Translations under genes and position numbers: made by a program | Notes under the pieces: model-generated | What the model was told of the DNA's origin: nothing | Database searches by the model: none | The model's input: the letters and a program-made list of their open reading frames with translations, nothing else | In this document: positions 1-7,566 of the stretch, in pieces | Layout of the letters: each line of letters starts with the position of its first letter | Position numbering within the stretch: position 1 is the stretch's first letter | From: Tropicimonas sp. IMCC6043 | GTDB lineage: Bacteria > Pseudomonadota > Alphaproteobacteria > Rhodobacterales > Rhodobacteraceae | Assembly: GCF_004146235.1 (NCBI RefSeq) | Contig: NZ_SELO01000013.1 | Coordinates: 49,128-113,127, forward strand | DNA: 64,000 bases | Direction: 5' to 3'

Positions 1-1838
1 GCCTCCTTCTCCATGAGAAAGACGATGTCGCCGGGCGCGCCCGGCCCCTTCGCGCCCAGTTCGAAACGCTCGCCGCGCTGCACCAGGCGCGGGGCGCTGA
101 GGGCAACCTCCGGCTCGGTGATGGTGATGGCCCGGCGCGCAAGAAGCCCGCCATTCTCGCGACTGAAATAGCGAAGCTCGTACCGCCCCGGCTCGGCCGG
201 CGCGGTGATCTGCGCCGGCGACCCCTTGCGGACGAGGTCGCTGCTCTCGCCGCCGAAATAGCGGTTGTCTTCGGTCCCCTCGGGCATGAAGAACAGGCTG
301 TCCCCCTCCGCGCGCGGCCCGGTGAATTCGACCGATGTCACGGATCCTGCCGGAACTTTGTCCGGCGCGGACAGGCTAGCCGCCAGAAGTGTCACATCGA
401 GTGGAACGCGCGCCAGCACCGTGGCATTGGCCCAGCTGAAGTAGCGGATCTCGTGCCTTCCGGGCGTCGGCGGCACCGGCAGGTCGAGCGTGCCGGGCGC
501 AGTCGCGGCAACCCGGGCATCCTCATCCAGAGGATAGGTGTTCAGCTTCCAGTCGACGGGCGCGACAAACAGCAGATCTCTGGGAGCGGCGGGGCCGCTC
601 CACTCGATGCGGACCATGCCTCCGGCGAGCGCTTCCGGCGGGCTGTCGATAGTGACGGCAGCTTCGGTCACACGGAACGCGGCGCGGTACAGCAGGCCGT
701 CCGCCGCGAGGCGGAAATAGCGCACCTCATAGTCGCCGGGCTCGGCCGGGGCGACAAGCCGGGCGACCGGGCCGTCCCGGACCACGTGCCGTCGATACTC
801 GTCGCGCGCATATTGGTTGTCCGGAGCCCCGCGCGGCAGGATGAACAGGAAGTCGTCGGGTGCGCTGTCGGCGGTCCATTCCACGTCGAGCACCTGGCCC
901 GCTTGCACCGTGTCGCTGGACAGGACCAACCCGACAGGTGCGGTCGCGACGATCTCGACGACGAGTTCTGTCGCCTGTCCGGGGCCAACGCGCGCACGGG
1001 CCTCGCCGATTCCGGCCGCGCTCTCGACGACGACATCATATTCGCCCGGCGCCAGCTTCGGCGCCGTGGCGCCGCTGGCGGCTTCGAACGCGGTCACCAC
1101 CTCAGTCTCGCCGTGAATGAAGGTCCATTGCAGCGCGCCCTTCACCGGGGCCCCTGTCGCGGAGTCACGGGCGACCAGCGCTAGCCCGGCCGGCTCTGCC
1201 GGTTCCGGTGCCACCACCTCGCGAACCTGTTCAAGTGCCGCCACGAGTTCGTCGGGCTTGCTCGCCTCGAGAAAGAGTCCGCCGGTAGACTGCGCAAAGC
1301 ACTTGAGCTGCCGTGTCCCCTCCTCGTCGGCAAGGTCAAAGGCGATCGCGTGGACAGTAAGGTCGACGCCGGTCGCTTCGAGCTCCTCCGCCGTCGTGCA
1401 AGGGTCCATGCCGCAGCTTTCGCGCCCGTCGCCGAGGATCACGACCGTGGCACGCTCCTCGGTGTATTTCAGGGATTCTGCCGCCTTCCGGACCGCCGCC
1501 GCCAGCGGCGTCTTCCCCTTCGGCTGGATACTGCGGATCGCGGCCCCCAGAAGCTCCGGGTCGAACGGTAAAGGCGGGACGAGTTCCTCGATATCATTGC
1601 AATTGCCCTTCTCGCGGTGCCCGAAGGCGACGAGACCGACCTCCGCTTCGGTGGTGATCTCGGCCAGCAGCCGCTCCAAGCTGCGACGGAGAATGACGAT
1701 CTTGTCCTCGCCATCCACCTCGCCCCACATGCTCCCCGACCCGTCCACGAGGAGGATGAACCGCTCTTGCGCCGGGAGCGCCGTTGCGGTGAAGAGCAGG
1801 ACCGCCAGCAGGATCGGAAGGGATCGAAGGCTGTTCAT
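1..1838 (-). CDS. VWA-domain secreted protein with tandem beta modules (partial)
   Basis: The reading frame is open from an ATG at 1838 to the window edge, about 612 codons, so the C-terminus is missing. A signal peptide of about 23 residues is followed by a von Willebrand factor A domain with the metal-binding motif DGSGS at residues 32-36 and a later GDG segment. After residue ~300 come at least three related modules of about 90 residues, each closing with a signature such as PGDYEVRYF, PGRHEIRYF or PGRYELRYF. These look like repeated Ig-like beta-sandwich units. VWA domains usually bind protein partners through a metal ion, so this may be a periplasmic scaffold. It starts 18 bp after the caspase/FGE gene and is the last visible gene of the protease cluster. 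The ribosome binding site is weak, which suggests coupling to upstream translation. Confidence 0.8.
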   Translation of the reverse strand, partial: MNSLRSLPILLAVLLFTATALPAQERFILLVDGSGSMWGEVDGEDKIVILRRSLERLLAEITTEAEVGLVAFGHREKGNCNDIEELVPPLPFDPELLGAAIRSIQPKGKTPLAAAVRKAAESLKYTEERATVVILGDGRESCGMDPCTTAEELEATGVDLTVHAIAFDLADEEGTRQLKCFAQSTGGLFLEASKPDELVAALEQVREVVAPEPAEPAGLALVARDSATGAPVKGALQWTFIHGETEVVTAFEAASGATAPKLAPGEYDVVVESAAGIGEARARVGPGQATELVVEIVATAPVGLVLSSDTVQAGQVLDVEWTADSAPDDFLFILPRGAPDNQYARDEYRRHVVRDGPVARLVAPAEPGDYEVRYFRLAADGLLYRAAFRVTEAAVTIDSPPEALAGGMVRIEWSGPAAPRDLLFVAPVDWKLNTYPLDEDARVAATAPGTLDLPVPPTPGRHEIRYFSWANATVLARVPLDVTLLAASLSAPDKVPAGSVTSVEFTGPRAEGDSLFFMPEGTEDNRYFGGESSDLVRKGSPAQITAPAEPGRYELRYFSRENGGLLARRAITITEPEVALSAPRLVQRGERFELGAKGPGAPGDIVFLMEKE

Positions 1839-1856
1839 GGGGCAAATCCGTTCTGT

Positions 1857-3650
1857 TCAGTTCGGTTTGACCGGCTCCCCGGTGGAAAGCGGGCGGACGA
1901 CCCGGAAGCCGAAATCCTCCCGGCTCTGGCCGCGGGGATAGAAAAACCGGTTTGATGCGCGCGTCTCCTCGGGCGGAGAGCGCCAGCTGCCGCCACGCAG
2001 GACGCCGGTGCAGGTGGGGCTGTCGTCGACCGTACCGCCGAGGCCGTCCAGATAGGCCGTCGCGCAATTCGCGGTCCATTCCCAGACATTGCCCGAGAGG
2101 TCATGGAGGTCGAAGGCATTGGCCTTGTAGCTCGCAACCGGGACCGGCGCTTCGGAAAGATCGCCAAAATTCGCCGCGCCGGGAATCGCAACCGGTCCGG
2201 TCGGGAACTTAAGTTGCATGCCGCCGCGCGCGGCGTATTCCCACTCGACCTCCGTCGGCAGCCGATACGCCGCCCCGCTGCGTCGTCCGATCCAGGCCAG
2301 GTATTTGTCGAGATCCTCCCAGGTAACACCGGTGACCGGATGGTTGGCAGCGCCCGCTTTCGGCGGGCACGCGAGATCGCTCTCGCACAGGTCCCACTCG
2401 GCATGGGTGACCTCGGTCCGGGACATCGCAAACGGGCTGCCGATCACGACCGGGTGTTTCGGCTTCTCCACGTCCGAACCGAAATCGGCCCCCATCTCGA
2501 ATGCGCCGGCGGGCAGCACCACCATCTCCGGGCATCCGGCGCAATCGGAGAAGGCCTCCGGTAGGTCCGCCGGGCGCGGCGGATCCGGTCGCGGCGATTG
2601 GGCCGCGCCACCGCCTGCGCCCGCGCCGAGCGCGGACACGACGTCGCTGGGAGGGGCCGGATCCTGCCGCGACGCCACGGGTTCCTCCCCGGAGCGAAGC
2701 GGCACCTCGAAGAAGAACGCGCCGTCGTCGTCATGCAGCGCCGCGACCCGAGGCGACATTTTGTAGGGGCGCCCGAGGCGCCGGGAGTTCAGCCGCTCGA
2801 TTTCCCTGTCGAGCGTCCGGGCGATGTGGATCTGGATTTCCTGGAGCGACACGAACCCATCCGGATCGCCACCCGCCGCGAGGTCCGCGTTCCGTGCGGC
2901 ATCGATGAAGGCGTTGGTGAAGAGGCTCCTTCCATTGACGATCAGCGCCTCCTCGTCCTCAAGGCCGGCGGTCAGGATGTGATGCGCGCGTTGCGACAAC
3001 CGAGCCAGAGTGGTGCGCCGCGGCGCGCTCATGGTCTGGGCCCCGGCGAGCCCGGAAAAACAGGCATCGACGACCCAGAGGCCGTGGCGTGCCCGCGCGA
3101 GGTCGAGCGACCAGGCCTGGATCGACTCCATGCTGACCATGGCGCTCCAGTTCGTCCGGCTCCGCGCCTGGCTGGTCACGAGGTAGCCCCGCTTGCGCCC
3201 GCCGGCGAGGCTCCGTGTCTCGCCGTGGCCGGAATAGTGAAACAGGAAACGGTCGTCGGGACCGATCCGCGGCGGCAGGACTTCCGTCAGCAACCGTTCG
3301 AGGCGGGCCCGCGAGGCCGCCCGGTCGGTCAGCAGGACCACGAGGTCGAACCCCGCCTCCCCGAGCAGGAAATCCCGCATCCGCTGCGCGTCCTCGGTGC
3401 GTCCCGGCAGGTCAGCATAGGCCGACTCGTAGTCGCCGATGCCGATCACCACTGCGATCGATTGCCCGAACGGGGTCTTTCCGAAAAGCCGCGCGAAGCG
3501 GGGCCAGGGCGGCCCCTCTCGCGCCGAGAAACGGACCTCGCACAGGCCGTTTTCCGGCGCGTGGCCGTCACAGATCTCCTCGAGTTTGTCCGCGACGGCA
3601 GCGCCTGCAAGCAGGAAAAGGAGGAATACCGCTGCGACCGCGGCCGTCAT
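1857..3650 (-). CDS. Caspase-like (C14) peptidase fused to an FGE-sulfatase domain
   Basis: This 597-aa protein begins with a hydrophobic signal peptide (residues 1-20). I chose the ATG at 3650 because it gives this signal peptide and its ATGA overlaps the stop of the preceding small gene. Residues ~60-310 form a caspase-like domain with the His motif HYSGHGE (H142) and the Cys motif VVDACFSG (C197), so the dyad looks intact. A degenerate EF-hand-like loop (DPDGFVSLQE) lies near residue 265. After a Pro-rich linker, residues ~372-590 form a formylglycine-generating-enzyme/SUMF1-type domain, shown by RLPTEVEWEYAARGG, GNVWEWT, RGGSW and GFRVVR. Such domains occur in FGE, sulfur-oxidising enzymes and ligand-binding proteins. 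Secretion to the periplasm is inferred. The substrate is unknown. Confidence 0.88.
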   Translation of the reverse strand: MTAAVAAVFLLFLLAGAAVADKLEEICDGHAPENGLCEVRFSAREGPPWPRFARLFGKTPFGQSIAVVIGIGDYESAYADLPGRTEDAQRMRDFLLGEAGFDLVVLLTDRAASRARLERLLTEVLPPRIGPDDRFLFHYSGHGETRSLAGGRKRGYLVTSQARSRTNWSAMVSMESIQAWSLDLARARHGLWVVDACFSGLAGAQTMSAPRRTTLARLSQRAHHILTAGLEDEEALIVNGRSLFTNAFIDAARNADLAAGGDPDGFVSLQEIQIHIARTLDREIERLNSRRLGRPYKMSPRVAALHDDDGAFFFEVPLRSGEEPVASRQDPAPPSDVVSALGAGAGGGAAQSPRPDPPRPADLPEAFSDCAGCPEMVVLPAGAFEMGADFGSDVEKPKHPVVIGSPFAMSRTEVTHAEWDLCESDLACPPKAGAANHPVTGVTWEDLDKYLAWIGRRSGAAYRLPTEVEWEYAARGGMQLKFPTGPVAIPGAANFGDLSEAPVPVASYKANAFDLHDLSGNVWEWTANCATAYLDGLGGTVDDSPTCTGVLRGGSWRSPPEETRASNRFFYPRGQSREDFGFRVVRPLSTGEPVKPN

Positions 3651-3844
3651 CGCTTCCGGATCGTCGCGACCAGCGTCACCAGCGACGTCGCGAGGCCGGT
3701 CACCGAGGTCGCCAGTCCGATCCAGGCCAGGGTGGCGTCGCTGTCGCCCATGGTGTCGACGCCCGCGACGGGGCGCATCTGATACCAGAGTGCAAATCCG
3801 AGGACTGCTACGAGCAGCCCTCCGTAGAGGAGCCAGGATTTCAC
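3647..3844 (-). CDS. Small two-helix membrane protein
   Basis: This 65-aa ORF starts with GTG at 3844 and ends in a TGA that overlaps the caspase/FGE start codon by four bases, a layout typical of translational coupling. The protein has one hydrophobic helix near residues 4-20 and a second Ala/Thr/Val-rich helix near residues 38-60, and ends in a basic RKR tail. No family was recognised. The short length, overlap and cluster position make it a candidate membrane partner of the downstream peptidase. The weak Shine-Dalgarno leaves some doubt about the exact start. A shorter start at internal Met codons would remove the first helix. Confidence 0.6.
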   Translation of the reverse strand: MKSWLLYGGLLVAVLGFALWYQMRPVAGVDTMGDSDATLAWIGLATSVTGLATSLVTLVATIRKR

Positions 3845-3956
3845 CGCACGTCACCATTCCGTTGCAATGGGCACAGTATGCCAAAAATCGGAGACTCTGG
3901 CCACGCCCCGGCCGGTTGCCCGGAAGGACGGCGTGCCAGCCATCGCTCCTGGCGGG

Positions 3957-4733
3957 TCAGATCTCGATATCGGCCACGAAGTCTTGCGTCCGCTCGGCCA
4001 GCTTCCTCGCCACCGCGGGCCCTGCCGCCCCGAAGGCCGTCGGGTTGACCGTCATCCGCTTCGAGAAATGGCGCAGCCGCGCCCCGGAATCGGAAAACCG
4101 GAAGAACAGCACCTGGGTGACCGCGCGATGCGCCTCCAGCACGAAGGCCGCCAGCGAGATCACCGGGACGCCGTCGACGACATCGGCATAGCTGATCTGG
4201 AACTGGTTCGCCTCCGCGCGCTGGCTCGTGCGATCGAAGAGCGTGATCCAGGGGCTGTTCTTGTCCATCGCCGCGAGGCCGTCGAGCACCGCCTTGAGCG
4301 CCGTCGCCGCGCCGACCGCCGGCGCCATCACCGCCGTCAGCACCGGAATGATCTCCTTGTGGACCTCGAGCGTCGTCCCGGTCACCTCCTTGAGGGTGAT
4401 CGCGCGGTCCTCGTCGGTCAGCCCGAGCCCGCCAAGGACCCGGACATATTCCCTGTACCAGGCTTCCGTGTCGCCGCCGGTCTTCTCGATTTGCTTGTCG
4501 GCGGCGAGCTGGGCCAGCAGGAAGGCGTTGGCGATCGGTTCGCGCAGGCCCTCGTCGAACCCCTCGGCAAAGGCGGCGATCTGCGACCCGACGGCGACGG
4601 AGTCGCTCCCGGTCTTGGTGAAATCGGGGGGCGGAAGAGCTGCCGCCTCGGTTCCACGCAGCGGGCCGAGGCCGATATCGGGCAGATCGAGGGTTTCGAC
4701 GAATGCAATGGCGGCGGCGGGAGAATCGGACAT
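3957..4733 (-). CDS. Hypothetical protein, 258 aa, in the protease cluster
   Basis: I do not recognise this protein. It starts at an ATG with an AGAGG ribosome site and lies 38 bp downstream of the lipase/subtilase gene. There is no signal peptide. The N-terminus (1-45) is Pro/Ala-rich and probably flexible, residues ~50-110 look helical and charged, and residues ~120-150 form an Ala/Val/Gly-rich amphipathic or hydrophobic stretch (VLTAVMAPAVGAATALKAVL). Residues ~170-225 alternate like beta strands (QFQISYADV, VLFFRFSDSG). A soluble protein with one buried hydrophobic segment encoded between proteases could be a substrate or effector, but that is inference from context only. Expression as a real gene is supported by the RBS, spacing and co-orientation. 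Confidence 0.7.
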   Translation of the reverse strand: MSDSPAAAIAFVETLDLPDIGLGPLRGTEAAALPPPDFTKTGSDSVAVGSQIAAFAEGFDEGLREPIANAFLLAQLAADKQIEKTGGDTEAWYREYVRVLGGLGLTDEDRAITLKEVTGTTLEVHKEIIPVLTAVMAPAVGAATALKAVLDGLAAMDKNSPWITLFDRTSQRAEANQFQISYADVVDGVPVISLAAFVLEAHRAVTQVLFFRFSDSGARLRHFSKRMTVNPTAFGAAGPAVARKLAERTQDFVADIEI

Positions 4734-4771
4734 GGAAACCTCTCAGAAAATCCGGTTGGTGCGGAAGTGGC

Positions 4772-7513
4772 TCACGCGAGCAGTTGCATGAGCCGTTCGG
4801 TGTCGAGCACACCGTAGCCGGCACCGAGATGGTGCCGCTGCGGCAGGCCGCGAACGGAGCGGACCAGCGCCGAGCGGAGCTGGACCGCGTTCCACTGCGG
4901 CAGACCGGATTTCTCCCGCGCCGAGAGCGCCAGGGCGAGCGCCCCCGTCACATGCGGCGCGGCCATCGACGTGCCCGTCTTGGCGGTCACCGCCTCGAGA
5001 TCCGACTGCGCGCTCCAGCAGGAGACGATCTGGTGGCCCGGCGCGCAGAGCTCGGGCTTGCGCCTGCCGTCGCGCGTCAGACCCCAGGACGAGGATCGGT
5101 TGAGGCGCAACGGCAAGGCGGAATTGCAGGCGCCAACACAGATCACGCTCTGCGCCGTGCCGGGCACCGAGAGCGTCATCTCCTCGTCCTCCACGGCGAA
5201 GCGGACGGCACGGAACCGGTCGCGCTCGACCCAGACATGCACCTCGCCAAGTTCGCTCACCACCGAGCGCCCGTTCAGTTCGAGGGTCCACTGGCCGGGC
5301 TGGATCGGCTGCGGACTGGCCTGAATGTCGATGGTCAGCCGGTGGTGGCCGTTGTCGGGATGCCCGCCCGGTCCGGTCATGCCGAGCCGGCAGAGATTGC
5401 CACCGAGGACGGCGCTGACATTCCGGTTGTCGATCGAAACCTCGTCGGAACGGTTGCCCGACGGGTCGATCACCGAGAAAGCGACGTCGTCGAGCCCGTC
5501 GAACCAGGCTTCGAAGTAATCCGAGCTGCGCAGGCGGGTGCCGCTCAGCCAGCGCAACTCCTCGACGCCCTGGAAGATCTTCTTGAGCGCGTGCCCCGCC
5601 TGGCCGCGCTCGTTGCCGGCCGACTTGACGATGACGAAGCCGGGGTCGCGCCCCATGCCGGTCGCCATGTCGAAGGCCGCCTCAAGCGTCGTTGTGCCGT
5701 CATGTGCGCCGGCATTCATGCCCTGGCTCACGTTGATCGCGATCGGCCGGGGCAGCGGGCTTACCGAGCTCCGCCCCTCGGCGACTGTCCGCAGGAAACC
5801 GAGCGCATCGACATGCGCGTTGGAATAGCCGATCGAGAACGGGTCGCCCGGCGCCTGGCTCAGGCTCGACATCACGACGACGATGCCCGCCTCGGGGGCC
5901 ATGCCGTCCGGTTGCGCGCCGGTCGCCCGGCCGGCGGCAATACCGGCGACATGCGTGCCGTGCTCGCCACGGTCGCGCAGGCGCACCGGGTGGGTCGGTG
6001 AACCGGCAGCATGCGCGGCAATGAAGGCGTCGATCTCGGATTTCACGTAGAGGCGCCCGTAGTCGGACTCGAAGGCCGGGTCGACATCCCTCGGGCTCGG
6101 CCCGGTCCGACCCGACTGGTCCCAGACGGCAAGGATCCGGGTCTTGCCGTCCGCCCCGAGGAAGGCCCGGTGCAGGATGTCGACCCCGGTATCGACGATG
6201 CCCACGAGCGCCGCGTCACCGCGTTCCCCGGTCGGCGGCCGGTGTACACTGTCGGCGCGGACGAAGGGAAGGCTATCGGAGAGATCGAGGATGCCCGCCT
6301 GCCGGCTCGCCTCGATCACCGCTACGTTGGGATCGTTCTCGAGCGCCTCGAGATCCGCCGCGCTGGCGCGGGCGGTGACGATCGTACCCATGCGCGAGCC
6401 GACCGGCATGCCGTCCGGCGGCGTCCAGTCGGCGCGTCGCAGCCGCAGCAGCACCGGTTGGCGCCGGACCGGCTCTCCCGCGGCGGTGCCCGGCGCCGCG
6501 GGGGCGCCGAAATCGCCTTCCAGGGTCGCGCCGCGCAGCGCGCCGAGGCCGAGATCCTGCTCGACGAGATGCGACACCGCCTCGCCGAGATCCGGCTGCG
6601 CCGGCGGAAAGGCCTGTCGGCGCATCAGGTTGACATAGGCGTCGATGCGGTGGTCCTCCACGCCGGGCAGAATGCCCTCGATGGCAATGTCGATATCCTC
6701 TTCGACGGTCGGGCCGACATCCTCCGGAAGGATGTCCTGCTCGGCCTCCGGCAGCACGCTGCGCGCAGTCTCGAAGCTCTCGATCTGGTCCCGAAGGTCG
6801 TCCAGCACGGTCTCCGAAACCGGGTCGGGGCCGTCATCTTCCGGCGGGCCCGCGTCCGCATCGAGGCTTTCGAACGGGCTGATGCCGCGCAGCGCGCCGA
6901 CGAAATCGAAGTGATGCAGGCGGCCGGTGTGGCGGTAGAAGGGCGGGATGCGCGCCACGATATCCGTGTCGTTGACGATCCGTGTGTAGCGGTCGCCAAA
7001 GATCCCGGCCACGTTGTGCGCCGCATCGGCGTCGAGCAGGCGCGGCTGGCCGAACGTCACGATGCCGCCCGTGGTTCTGGCGGCCTCGGCGGTTCCGCCG
7101 AGCAGGGCGACGGCGGCGCCGAGCGAATGCCCGGTGAACCAGACCGTGCGCCCCGGCGCCTCCGCGATCGTCTCGCTGACGATATCGGCCACCAGTTCCC
7201 AGCCATGCACGAATCCGACATGCGCATGCCCGCCCGCCGGCGGAAAGGCGCGGGGCGCAAGCCGGATATTGCCGATCCAGTCGCCGAGCCCCTTGGTGCC
7301 GCGGAAGGAAGCGACGATCACCTTCGGTCCGACGGCGACGAAGCCTTGCGTGTCGCCGCGGGAGAAGATCCGCCCTCCCATCCGCCAGCGGTCGCGCAGC
7401 ATGCGCTGGATCTCGACGGGCTGCGCATAGGCAAGCTTGCAGGCCGAAGCCAGGGCATAGGCCTTGCGCCAGGTAAAGGCCGGCCCCTCGAGCCAGGACT
7501 GGTCGAATTGCAT
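4772..7513 (-). CDS. Class-3 lipase fused to subtilisin-like (S8) serine protease
   Basis: The 913-aa protein starts at the ATG at 7513 behind an AGGGAG ribosome site. Residues ~10-210 are a class-3 (Mbeg1/fungal type) lipase: GHSLG carries the nucleophile S130, NDTDIVARIPP supplies D184, and HHF near 200-201 supplies the His. An acidic linker follows (215-330). Residues ~430-910 are a subtilase: VDTGVD (D441), HGTHVAG (H518), SAGNERG (oxyanion N634) and GTSMAAPHV (S849). About 100 residues before the protease may act like an inhibitor prodomain. All catalytic residues of both enzymes are present. No signal peptide is visible, so it should be cytosolic unless exported another way. It sits between the CHAT protease and the 258-aa unknown protein, both on the same strand. 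Confidence 0.92.
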   Translation of the reverse strand: MQFDQSWLEGPAFTWRKAYALASACKLAYAQPVEIQRMLRDRWRMGGRIFSRGDTQGFVAVGPKVIVASFRGTKGLGDWIGNIRLAPRAFPPAGGHAHVGFVHGWELVADIVSETIAEAPGRTVWFTGHSLGAAVALLGGTAEAARTTGGIVTFGQPRLLDADAAHNVAGIFGDRYTRIVNDTDIVARIPPFYRHTGRLHHFDFVGALRGISPFESLDADAGPPEDDGPDPVSETVLDDLRDQIESFETARSVLPEAEQDILPEDVGPTVEEDIDIAIEGILPGVEDHRIDAYVNLMRRQAFPPAQPDLGEAVSHLVEQDLGLGALRGATLEGDFGAPAAPGTAAGEPVRRQPVLLRLRRADWTPPDGMPVGSRMGTIVTARASAADLEALENDPNVAVIEASRQAGILDLSDSLPFVRADSVHRPPTGERGDAALVGIVDTGVDILHRAFLGADGKTRILAVWDQSGRTGPSPRDVDPAFESDYGRLYVKSEIDAFIAAHAAGSPTHPVRLRDRGEHGTHVAGIAAGRATGAQPDGMAPEAGIVVVMSSLSQAPGDPFSIGYSNAHVDALGFLRTVAEGRSSVSPLPRPIAINVSQGMNAGAHDGTTTLEAAFDMATGMGRDPGFVIVKSAGNERGQAGHALKKIFQGVEELRWLSGTRLRSSDYFEAWFDGLDDVAFSVIDPSGNRSDEVSIDNRNVSAVLGGNLCRLGMTGPGGHPDNGHHRLTIDIQASPQPIQPGQWTLELNGRSVVSELGEVHVWVERDRFRAVRFAVEDEEMTLSVPGTAQSVICVGACNSALPLRLNRSSSWGLTRDGRRKPELCAPGHQIVSCWSAQSDLEAVTAKTGTSMAAPHVTGALALALSAREKSGLPQWNAVQLRSALVRSVRGLPQRHHLGAGYGVLDTERLMQLLA

Positions 7514-7566
7514 CTTTGCTGTCTCCCTCTTTGGCGGTTTCTGCCGGCCCGGCGTCCGGAGTCGGG

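Noticed and set aside
3957..4733. Bacterial gasdermin
   Set aside because: Size and protease neighbours fit, but the N-terminal Cys expected for palmitoylation is absent and no gasdermin motif was recognised.
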